Positions 40,382 to 48,669 of a stretch of 64,000 nucleotides of DNA are shown piece by piece. The notes below the pieces were generated by a model. That model did no database searches and was not told the origin of the DNA. It worked only from the letters and a program-made list of their open reading frames with translations. Within the stretch, counting starts at the first letter, position 1; the number at the start of each line of letters is the position of its first letter. The stretch covers positions 467,501 to 531,500 of the forward strand of contig JAKZAN010000003.1 of the NCBI GenBank assembly GCA_023053545.1, in the 5' to 3' direction. The position numbers were made by a program, and so were the translations under genes. This stretch comes from Lepidurus packardi (Eukaryota > Arthropoda > Branchiopoda > Notostraca > Triopsidae).

Positions 40382-40639
40382 TCTTATGCTCTAGCAGAGT
40401 TTATTGAACCATCGTGTTGATCTGTGTTGGTTCCACTGGTTTCATAAATGGGAGACGTGCTGGTGATAGCCTTGAGTTTGTCAAACACCCTGGTTGGAAT
40501 GTGTGTGCGGGTGTGTGGTTGCGAGAATTGGGGATTTTGAAACTGTTCAGTCTAAGGGTTGCACAGATGTCAAAGAGGGGGTTGTCAAGCGCGCTCATCT
40601 GAGGAATCATACCGATGGAAGAGTGAGGATTGGCCAACA

Positions 40640-41519
40640 CAGGAGCTTGAGGGGAGTGTGAGCTGACAAGCACCCTAGCCAGAGGGGCTGTGCAAACGCA
40701 AGAGTTGGTGAGTTGGTGTTATCAGTGTGTGTGCAACAGTTGATAGCCTGATGAGCATGATGGCACACTCTCCAAAAAAAAATCTTACAGTGTAGTGAAA
40801 CCACCAACCATTATTTTGAATGAATTTGTAATTGTATTTGTTGAAAGAAAATACATTTCGAAGGTTAAACTTACAAAAAGTGTCTTTAACTTAAATGTCT
40901 ATCTCCGAAAAAGTGTCATTAAATTTAATGTCTATTTTTGAAAAAGTGTCTTTACTTAAATGTGTGTGTATTTTGTGAAAAAAGTGTCTTTAACTTAAAT
41001 GATGAATCTCGAAAAGTGTCTTTAACTTTAATGTCTATTCTCGAAAAAGTGTCCTTAACTTTAATGTTGATTCTGAAAAAGTGTCTTTAACTTTAATGTC
41101 TATTCTCGAAAAAGTGTCCTTAACTTTAATGTCGAATCTGAAAAAGTGTCTTTAACTTTAATGGTAATCCTGAAAAAGTGTCTTTAACTTTAATGGTAAT
41201 CCTGAAAAAGTGTCTTTAACTTTAATGTCGAGTCCGAAAAAGTGTCTTTAACTTTAATGGTAATTAAGTTTGTTTGCGGAGGACACTGTTGTCGACACGA
41301 GAGCTGCTCAATTGTGAGGACAGCGCCAACGTGAAAGTGGCGGAAACGCTAGAAACTAGGTGTTGTCAAACCATACTGCGCAGGCGTCAGGGCGGGGACT
41401 AGGGGAGAAATGAAGGCATCCTATTGGTGCAGCCATAAAAGGGGCGGGGCTTGGGAGAAATGGAGGCTTCCTATTGGTGCGGCAGTAATGGAGGTGGCAG
41501 TAATGGTGGTACCTATACT
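40640..41519. repeat. Right terminal inverted repeat of the Polinton
   Basis: Inverted match of 26920-27780, with 12 units in the ~31-bp array (40870-41265) against 11 on the left. The ATGATGGCACACTCTCC block is at 40760-40776. It ends CCTATACT at 41519. Confidence 0.9.
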
Positions 41520-41638
41520 ACGAATTCACAAAGGTCAGAGATAAACTTATACCGACTGCGCCATGTTGTGTTTTTGTTCTGACTGTATTAGTCCCGCCAC
41601 TACATCTGCTGGTTATACACTGTATTACATAACTGTCT
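41520..41638. repeat. Right copy of the 119-bp direct repeat; contains the gypsy primer binding site
   Basis: Identical to 26798-26916. Here the repeat runs straight on into the remaining 20 bp of the gypsy 5' LTR (to 41658), so the uninterrupted order is leader, primer binding site, LTR. Confidence 0.93.
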
Positions 41639-41658
41639 GAGTTAACCAACTCACCACA

Positions 41659-42237
41659 GTCTTGTACATCGCTCGACTCCTCAGTTGCGATGGAGATAGA
41701 GGAAAAAGAAGACACTTTTAAAAGCCACTCCTCTTGCAACACAGCATAAACCTTTGCCTGGTAAAGACGTCGTAGAGCACTCGAATTGGGCAATTTGCCT
41801 GAATTCTTCACGGATTCCTGGAATACGTAAAATTAAATAATCAGGAGTAACAGGGTGCAAGTTAGTACTTGTAAATATTCACGTAGTTTAGGGTGATCCA
41901 ATTTCGCCAGCGGTATATTAGCTACTATAAAAGCCTCAACAAGTTTGAAGTGAGTCAAGTTTCGGGCGTCCCGAGATTCGGTATGGCGATTAAACGTTTC
42001 GACGATTGTGCATTGTCTTTTACTAACTAATTCGTAATTCTCATCCTTTGCCTCTCTTTTCGAACGATGCGCTTGAGTTTCAAGGTGACGATCAATTGAA
42101 CCTTTTCTAGTGTGATCCAAACTAACATTTCAAATCGTGCAAAAGAGTTTTCCACCATCATCATGTAAAATTCCTTTCGGAAACTGCTTAGCTCGATCCT
42201 CGCAGGATATGTTCACAGATTGCTTTTTCGAAGCCAT
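41659..42237 (-). pseudogene. hAT transposase N-terminal part with a 51-nt intron
   Basis: ATG at 42237. A BED-like zinc finger is visible (CTICNVSLDHTRKG.. then DRHLETQAH), followed by LAKLDHPKLREYL and, after an intron, a segment ending ISIATEESSDVQ at the gypsy insertion. The intron (41818-41868) has GTACTAAC at its start and ACGTATTCCAG at its end; without removal there is a stop. The family is the CGGBP1-like hAT group. The remaining piece is at 22100-22289. Confidence 0.75.
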
Positions 42238-42429
42238 GGTAGAAGCGGCGTTGTGAAATATAGGAAGAAAGAGAAAAGTGGCCGAGAAAAATGCATGGAG
42301 GAACTGGGAACATGTGCTCAAAACAACTTATGCGCATGCGTAAGTGTGCTCTTTGCAAAAGTTTTAGGCCTGTGGAAGAAAATTGGGAGCGGAAACAATG
42401 AAATCGTGTTTTTTTACTAGCCCTAAGTA

Positions 42430-42835
42430 CTGGGGTGGACTGAGTGCTCCACTGGTGTGCATCGAGTGCTAGGCTGATGCAGCATTGATCGAGCACTGGA
42501 GTACACTTGAGTGCTGATCTGGTGCGTGCTGGTCCACACCGGGTGTTGCACTGGGTGCAGTGTTGTTACACCGGTGCAGTACCAGTGCACAGTGGTAGCA
42601 CACCTGTGCACCCTGAGTGTAGGACCGGTGAAGCACCTGTGCGCACAGAGTGCTACATAGGTTTGCAATGGGGTGGTCTGAGTGCTGCACTGGGGTAATC
42701 TGAGTGCTGTACTGGGGTGCACCGGGTGTTGCAGTGGGTGCACTGCATGCTACACTGGTGCTGCACGGGTGCAGTACTGGTGTACACTTGTGCTTTACCA
42801 ATGCACTCTGGTGCCTTACCAGGGCACTATCGCTC
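42430..42835. repeat. Degenerate minisatellite
   Basis: About 400 bp of imperfect short repeats around CTGGTGCAGCACTGGGGT-like and GAGTGCT units on both phases. Long frames through it are a consequence of the repeat and carry no domain. Confidence 0.7.
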
Positions 42836-43114
42836 CAACCGAAAACCTTAAAGAGAATAAGGATCCGCCAGAAGGAAAGCAAGCTACACAACACCGCTCA
42901 AAGAGAATAAGGATCCGTCACAAAAGAAAAAACGAGAGAACCACAAGAATAACAGCGAACATATTATGGAGAATAACGAACCTAAAAAGAATCCTTCGAA
43001 TCCATCAAATCCTTCGAATCCATACATTACCGTGACAGTAATGTATATCACATTGTTTCTACAACAGTTATTTAAAGTTCAATTTTAAGGAAAATACACA
43101 AAAACTTTTTTAAT

Positions 43115-43455
43115 AATCCGAGCTACATTACTGTCACCGCAGATTTTGAAGTTTTCAAGGTTTGATTTTGTTTAAACGATTTTGCTTCTTGCAAATTTGT
43201 TTGAATTTTGATGTGTAATAAACATTACTAAAACTACTGAGAATAGTTGCATCTACATTACTGTCACAGTAGTTTGTTAAGTTTACAAGGATTCGGACGA
43301 ATTTGTTTTGCTTCTTGCAGATTTGTTTGAAGTCTGATTTGCACAAACTGTAGAGAAAAACGTTTAAAAACAGTTCAATCTACATTACTGTTACAGCAGT
43401 TTATAATGTCTACAACGTTCGATTTGAACATTTTTTATTTTGCTACTTCTAGATT
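43115..43455. repeat. Satellite-like array, ~130-bp unit
   Basis: Three units start near 43123, 43251 and 43380 with CTACATTACTGTCAC or close variants, then AGTTTT, then TTTTGCTTCTTGCA and ATTTGTTTGAA. Spacing is 128-130 bp. The palindrome TACATTACCGTGACAGTAATG at 43022-43042 is a related motif. Confidence 0.72.
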
Positions 43456-44607
43456 TCCAGTCTTACAACTTCTATACCATCTCCTAAAAAGGTACTTTGG
43501 TTTGTAGATTCCACGAACACTGACTTTCCTATTTACTTTCCCTCGCTAGAGCATTGTCCTGTCTCTAAAGGTGCGGCAACAGGGTATTGACCACTTTCTG
43601 CATGAAATGGGCGGGATTTCCGTTACCGAATGAACTAGAATCTAACTGATGTTAAGTTCAACTTATTTTGGTTGGTAGCGGATTGATTTATTGAGTAGAT
43701 AAAGACACACACAAATGAACAAAGGACACGAAACAAACGAAACACAGATAGTCTTTCCTGTCCACTACATTAATCTACTTGTTTACCTCGTGATCAGGCT
43801 ATAACGACTACTCCCTCTCCTTTGCGATACCTTCGGTTCTTATACTAAATCTTGCCCTTAACCTTGAAATACTTGTCCCTGACCTTCACCTTGCATTCTT
43901 TTCTTGCCATCAGGTCAAGAATGACGAAAACCTATTACTAGATTAGATTTAGGTAGCGCAGAGTGCCTCGACACTTGGAGCGCTAGTGGCAAGTTCGCCC
44001 TGGGAAAACCCAAGAAGATAAAGGTATATTATTCAAAAACCCATTGACGCATTGTGAAAAGGCGGCTCTTGATGACGAATTTGGGTCAATGACCTCTAAT
44101 AATCTCCAATGCCCTCAACAGGCTTTCCTGGTTCCAGATAACTTTCAATGACTTCCAAGTAACTTTCAAATGCCCTCTAAATAACCTTCAATGACCTCAG
44201 GGGCCTTTTTTGGCTTCGGGTAACCTTCAAATGAACGTCATTTGAAACGTGTGCAACGCAATAGACACTTGCCCTAAACGTCACATTTATTCACGTCGGG
44301 GTGTTTCTTAGTTGGTTGAGAAACGGGACGGTTAGGCATGACCACTGCTCCGCTACTGGCCATCCATCGTTCACTTTTTACTACGACAAATTTCTGTTTT
44401 TGTTTGTTTACAAGGCAAGCATGCGTGGAACGAGTACATCTAGTCAATTCAAAGTCATTCCAGTAACGTTAGTGCGTCCAAACGATTCCAAAGCAAAAAA
44501 CTATACAAAATCAACACTAAATCCGTCAGCAGAACACTAAACGGTAGCCTAAACGTCTTATGTATTCTCGGCCAGAGTTTTTCTTTGGTTTACTACAAAT
44601 TAACTTT
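43456..44607. other. Unassigned intergenic-like sequence with short repeats
   Basis: No supported gene. A run of imperfect ~24-bp repeats with AACTTTCAATGACCTC-like cores lies at 44085-44235. The 79-codon plus frame at 44301-44540 has no recognisable motif. The errantivirus-like provirus begins at 44608. Confidence 0.45.
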
Positions 44608-44829
44608 TGTAGGAAACTGTTTTGGGCGATTAAATTGTTTTGAGCGGTTGGGCGGAAGGCTGTGAGTTCTTTTTTCGCTCAACGGTAAAATCCCGTACAA
44701 CTTTATTCAATATTTTCGTCGGTACAAGTCGTGTCACTAAGTCAATAATTCACTAGGTCGTCCATATGTCACAAACGTTTTAACAAGATTGAAAACTATA
44801 ACTTCCCAAGTAGCACAAGTTGGTCGATA

Positions 44830-45160
44830 AATGGTTGAAATGACGTCACCGACGTCTGAAATTGACGTCGCTTTGTGACGTTAAGACGGACTGCAAATTG
44901 TATGTCACCTTTACGTTGTATAATCGTCAAATTTAGACGTCCAAGGTATCGTCCGTTTTAGGTCGAAACAACGTTGCTCAGAGTCAAGTATATAGTCCTA
45001 CGGGGATTTTTCTTTCCCCAACTTTAATCCGATTAAACACTTTACGTCGCAGTAACGTCAAATTTCAACGCTCAAAGTATCGTCTCTTTCACGTCGAAGC
45101 AACGTCACTTAGAGTCAAGTATATTGTCCCTAAGGGGATTTTTCTTTTGCCAGTAAAACA
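44830..45160. repeat. Left subterminal repeats of the DNA element
   Basis: Two ~135-bp units (about 44910-45010 and 45045-45150) share ACGTC..TCGTC, CAACGT, AGAGTCAAGTATAT and GGGGATTTTTCTTT. Several CGACGTC/GACGTC motifs sit closer to the terminus. Confidence 0.7.
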
Positions 45161-45625
45161 ATTTATTTTGTTTCGCGCGGGTTCATTTTTAATCTTTGGC
45201 AAATGGTTGTAACTTTTCATGGGGAGCTTCTGACGTCGGGAAGTCACACCTTGATAGACGAAAATATACTGGAGCCTATTTAAAAGGGTAACGCTGGCTT
45301 CATTGCGTACAGCGGAGCCCGCACGTCGCGAAAAAAAATTCAGTTTCAGAATGACAATATATATGTTATACAAGAGACCAAAATACATGCTCTGACTGAA
45401 GAACACCTATGTCAATAATGCATATTAACCGATTCATTCATTTTTTAGTGGTTTTAGCTCCGCCCGTTTGGGTCAAAATTCAAATTTCCCTATCCTTATA
45501 ACAAGGGTGACGATGGACTGAACATTTCAAAATATCAAACAAAAACCCAAAAAGAGAGACCTTCGAATGCTATAAATTGAGTAAAGCGATATTACAACAA
45601 ATATTTGGGAAAAGTTCCGGGAACG

Positions 45626-45915
45626 GAATTGCGCTAAAACTTCCTTAGCCAGTTCCCCGCGACGCTGCGCCGACGAGGTATTTGCAATGTATAAAGGGTC
45701 CTCGGAGATCCTCCGCGACGCTAGGGTCGAGGAACCCTATCATGGACTCAACCGGAGAAGGGAGAGAGGGAACCCGGAGCTCGTCGTTTCTCCGCGACGC
45801 TGGCTGGGGACTGCTAAACATTCTTAACCAGCATACGCCGGTGAAGGTCAACTTAGCCATTTCCCCGCGACGCTGCGCCGACGAGGTATTTGCAATGTAT
45901 AAATAGTGGAAGCTC
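45626..45915. repeat. GC-rich direct repeats inside the DNA element
   Basis: A ~50-bp block with CCCCGCGACGCTGCGCCGAC and ATTTGCAATGTATAAA occurs at 45652-45700 and again at 45858-45904. The decamer CCGCGACGCT occurs four times (45657, 45713, 45792, 45865 region). TATAAATAG at 45897 could be a TATA box. Function unknown. Confidence 0.65.
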
Positions 45916-46159
45916 CACTCTGGTCCCAGGGCACGGGACCCCCAAACACCTTCTAACTCCTCGATTTTTTTATTACATGAGACAAGACGCGCATAGGCCC
46001 AAAACTCCATGTCGAGATTTAATTACCATGAATTACCTATTACATTTTATTACCAAATTTAAGAATGCAAATAAATATACATAATTTAGTATAGGCAATA
46101 AAGCTTATATACTTTGCTTTCTTGCTGAGGACTATATACCAAACACGAGCTGTAGCAAT

Positions 46160-46292
46160 GCCGCGGCCAGCAGCCATGCAGCCATGGGTTTGGCGTGGTC
46201 GTGGCCGCGGCCAGCAGCCATAGGTTTGGCGTGGTCGTGGCCGTGGAGGCCGTGGCGGCCACGGGGAGGGGGGGCAAGAGGGCGTGAATAAT
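46160..46292 (+). other. RGG-rich coding-like repeat
   Basis: Two tandem copies of a ~48-bp unit (CCATGGGTTTGGCGTGGTCG and variant) translate in one plus frame to WRGRGRG and then WRGRGRGGRGGHGEGG before a stop. This resembles an RGG/GAR tail of an RNA-binding protein. A TAG separates the two copies. Confidence 0.4.
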
Positions 46293-46947
46293 TAAATGTG
46301 ATTTAAATGATCAATACAAATGTGTTTACTCAGTCAATTTAATTGCCTGCTCCTTTCAAAGTAAATACGGAGCTTAATTAGAAGGGAATGTCGTATTGAG
46401 AACCCTTGAAGCAATTAGCGTAGTAGTAGGCTAGAAATGATAACAAATAACGGAAAAGCATATTGTCGTCGGTCAATTTGCGAAGCCTTGAAGTTATAGT
46501 GTATGGTAACCAAGTGTATAGCATGGCGTAATTGAAAGTGAATGTTATAATTCTTCAGACTTGACGAGGGTCTGACTATAATCGACTTGACCTTCGTATG
46601 GAATGTTTTTCCTGACCCTGGAGACCAGTCTGACCTTACCTGGTCCGGGATCGACACCTGCGCTGTTAATACGTTGTCAGTCGTGGTTATGAAACACAAC
46701 GAGCAATATAACGCGAGTTTACAATAACTACAGTTTACAGTGTGATTACATTTCGACAAAGATTGTGATTTAAATAACTACATACGCCATTGTATGAAAA
46801 AACTTAACTGGTGATGATGTGCAAACCATTTTTACGTAAGTGCCAAAGTGTGAATGTTATTCTTGTGTTTTCACAATTTTGTGAAAGTTTTCTTGCTATT
46901 TCTAGCTCCTAAGTAGACCGAGTTTGTAGCGTTTACCTAACTCTTGA
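46293..46947. other. No gene seen inside the DNA element
   Basis: AT-rich sequence without repeats that stand out. A 114-codon minus frame at 46415-46759 has no recognisable motif. Confidence 0.35.
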
Positions 46948-47130
46948 AGGATTGTCCATATGTCGGTTAAAAAAAAGCCCATATTTTTCCCTTTCTTGTG
47001 AGAGGGCTCAACCAGGTGATGGCGCCATTTTAGAGGGTGGGGTGACGGTGAAGGTGACGGTAGGTGACTGAGAGAGGGGGTGGGTAAAAAAATCGCGATT
47101 TTTGGGTGGCGCCATTTATGGACGATCCCT
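46948..47130. mobile_element. Small MITE-like insert with imperfect inverted ends
   Basis: Starts AGGATTGTCCATATG and ends TTATGGACGATCCCT, which are imperfect inverted repeats, about 183 bp apart; GATGGCGCCATTTTA and GTGGCGCCATTTATG inside give a second pair of related blocks. A short non-autonomous DNA element nested in the larger one is the best reading. Confidence 0.5.
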
Positions 47131-47209
47131 AAGTGTTTTTGGTTAATAAGATTAAATAATTAAAAACTCGTAAAAAAATATCTAATAATTTTATTTTTGT
47201 CTTTACAGA

Positions 47210-47359
47210 AGGCCTTAAGTCTAGGTTCAGCCAACTGGACAGCCATGCGTTTAAGACAGAAAGCGCTGCCTTTCTAAAGTACGCAAAACAGCGCTTTGGA
47301 CAGCAGGCGAAGAAAACGGCGGGGAGCATCTCCCCCATTTCGTCGGACACTGACAATTA
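47210..47359 (+). CDS. Exon-like terminal coding segment inside the DNA element
   Basis: A strong acceptor (TTTTTGTCTTTACAG, ending 47209) is followed by a 49-codon open stretch with balanced coding composition (FSQLDSHAFKTESAAFLKYA, later ISPISSDTDN) and a TAA. The DNA changes abruptly from AT-rich to GC-balanced at the acceptor and back to AT-rich after the stop. It is either the last exon of a gene of this element or a captured host exon. No family recognised. Confidence 0.45.
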
Positions 47360-47379
47360 ATTGTCTTTGTTATTTCGGT

Positions 47380-47765
47380 TTTTAATAATTGTTTATCTTT
47401 TTAATATTTTTTTATTTATTTTTTTAATTGACCTTTGTGACTTTTTTAAATTGACCTTTGTGAATTTTATTTATTGACCTTTGTGATTTGTTTTGTAATT
47501 TATTTTTTGGTAATTTTTGGTAATTGGTATTTTTGGGGTAATTGTTAATTTTTGGGTAATTGTTAATTTTTCGGTAATTGGTAATTTTTTGGTAATTGGT
47601 AATTTTTGTAATAAATTTTTTTTATACAATTATTTTGTAATTTTTGGGGGTAATTGTTGGTAATTGGTAATTTTTAATTGGTAAAGTTTTTAATTTTTGG
47701 TAATCTTTTGGTAATTTGGTAAATTTTTTTTTTTATGTGAGTGAACTTTTTTTAAATTGAAAACT
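47380..47765. repeat. Low-complexity TAATTTTTGG repeats
   Basis: Nearly 400 bp of imperfect GGTAATTGGTAATTTTT and TTGACCTTTGTGA repeats; no coding content. Confidence 0.85.
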
Positions 47766-47929
47766 AATTTTGGTTAAATCATTGACGATTTATTTAATTA
47801 AAAACAAATACACAACAAAATACAATATAAAGAACAAATAATATTTTTTTTTTGCCAACTGCAGTATAAACGATGAACCTCGATGGTGCTCAGACTATAA
47901 ACGATGCTAAATGATGTTTCATAGACGTC

Positions 47930-48240
47930 CCCAGTAGACGATTTTATGTCGTCCCTTTCGGACGTTATCATATCGTCTCTTTCAGACGTTGCCGTATCGT
48001 CCCTTTCGGACGTTGTCATATTGTCTCTTTTAGACGTTGTCGTATCGTCCTTTTCGGACGTTACCTTATCATCCCATGTTGACGTCAAGAAAGCGTAACA
48101 TGCTGACGTCAAGATCGTCACCAGTGGACGTCGCCATATCGTCTAACGCTGACGTTACCAAAGATTGCAAATTGTATGTCTTTGCAACGTTGAAATAACG
48201 TCACTTTTTGACGTTAAAGGTCAGAAACAGACGTTCCTTC
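47930..48240. repeat. Right subterminal GACGT array of the DNA element
   Basis: Five to six ~29-bp units with core ATCGTCCCTTTCGGACGTT (47945-48065), followed by single GACGTC motifs up to the right end. Same motif type as the left subterminal repeats. Confidence 0.8.
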
Positions 48241-48669
48241 GACCAACTTGTGCTACTTGGGTTATACTAACTGGGCAGAGAGAAAAAGGGAGCGTAACAG
48301 ATAGCGAGAGACTGAGAGCGACTGAGCCCCCCCCCCCTCTCTCTAGCGGGGGAGAACAAGCGTTTATATACATGTTTGGCGTGGAATCTGCTGAATGGGC
48401 TAAATTATAAACAGAGGGAATGTTCGGGCAAAAAAAAAACAGATGGACCGGATGCGTGAGAAGGAAATTAGCTAGTGATCTGACGCTCGGCATCCTGGAT
48501 ATGAGCTGAGAATTATAAGTCGGCGAAATATTGTCAAAATGTGGTCAGCGAAATGTGGTCTTGCTTAGTCATCGGAATTAAGTTTAAAATGATCGTTCTC
48601 CACATCGCATTCTTCTCTGAGAGACTACGTCCCGTAGTACAGGTTTTCTTATGGGCTAGGTGCGTGGGA

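Larger units (their letters stand above)
26920..41519. mobile_element. Polinton/Maverick (adintovirus-like), complete 14.6-kb copy
   Basis: Terminal inverted repeats of roughly 860-880 bp begin AGTATAGGTACCACC at 26920 and end in its complement at 41519. Between them lie the family hallmark genes: cysteine protease, double-jelly-roll major capsid, penton, integrase and DNA polymerase B. The packaging ATPase is gone. Most genes run on the minus strand with short overlaps. The TIRs are nearly identical to each other. A perfect 119-bp direct repeat flanks it. Confidence 0.96.
22295..41658 (-). mobile_element. Ty3/gypsy retrotransposon (decayed), split by a Polinton
   Basis: 95-bp LTRs (22295-22389 and 41564-41658) begin TGTGGTGAG and end AACACAACA in sense direction. 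The flanks ATCTT (22290-22294) and GTCTT (41659-41663) are a 5-bp target duplication with one change. Sense direction is minus. LTRs differ at about five positions. Gag and pol are frameshifted. The element lies in the transposase gene of the hAT element, and the Polinton 26920-41519 has split its 5' end. Confidence 0.88.
21994..42423 (-). mobile_element. hAT element (second family) hosting a nested gypsy and Polinton
   Basis: The ends AGGGCTAGT (from 21994) and ACTAGCCC (to 42423) are inverted repeats, extended by AAAA..CACG-like sequence. The flanks TAATCACT (21986-21993) and TAAGTACT (42424-42431) match at 6 of 8 positions, as an aged 8-bp hAT target duplication would. Without the inserted gypsy the element is only about 1.06 kb and its transposase lacks the C-terminal half, so it is a deletion derivative. 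Confidence 0.75.
44805..48261. mobile_element. 3457-bp DNA element with perfect terminal inverted repeats, no known transposase
   Basis: Ends are CCCAAGTAGCACAAGTTGGT.. and its exact complement, 22 bp perfect. Comparison with the other LTR shows that two extra T's (44803-44804 / 48262-48263) were created, so the target duplication is TT. GACGT-rich repeats lie inside both ends. The centre holds GC-rich repeats, an RGG-coding stretch, a smaller MITE-like insert, an exon-like segment and AT-rich simple sequence. It looks non-autonomous; the superfamily is undetermined. Confidence 0.85.
44608..48604 (-). repeat. 3' LTR of the provirus, interrupted
   Basis: LTR sequence at 44608-44804 and 48262-48604 matches 56852-57385; the 3457-bp insertion lies between. 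Comparison with the uninterrupted right LTR defines the insertion point exactly. Confidence 0.93.

Noticed and set aside
42423-43035. Frames of 100-141 codons with Cys/His/Thr-rich protein
   Set aside because: Produced by the minisatellite repeat in several frames at once.
45645-46010. 121-codon minus frame across the GC-rich repeats
   Set aside because: It repeats parts of itself because of the direct DNA repeat and has no domain; kept as a repeat feature.
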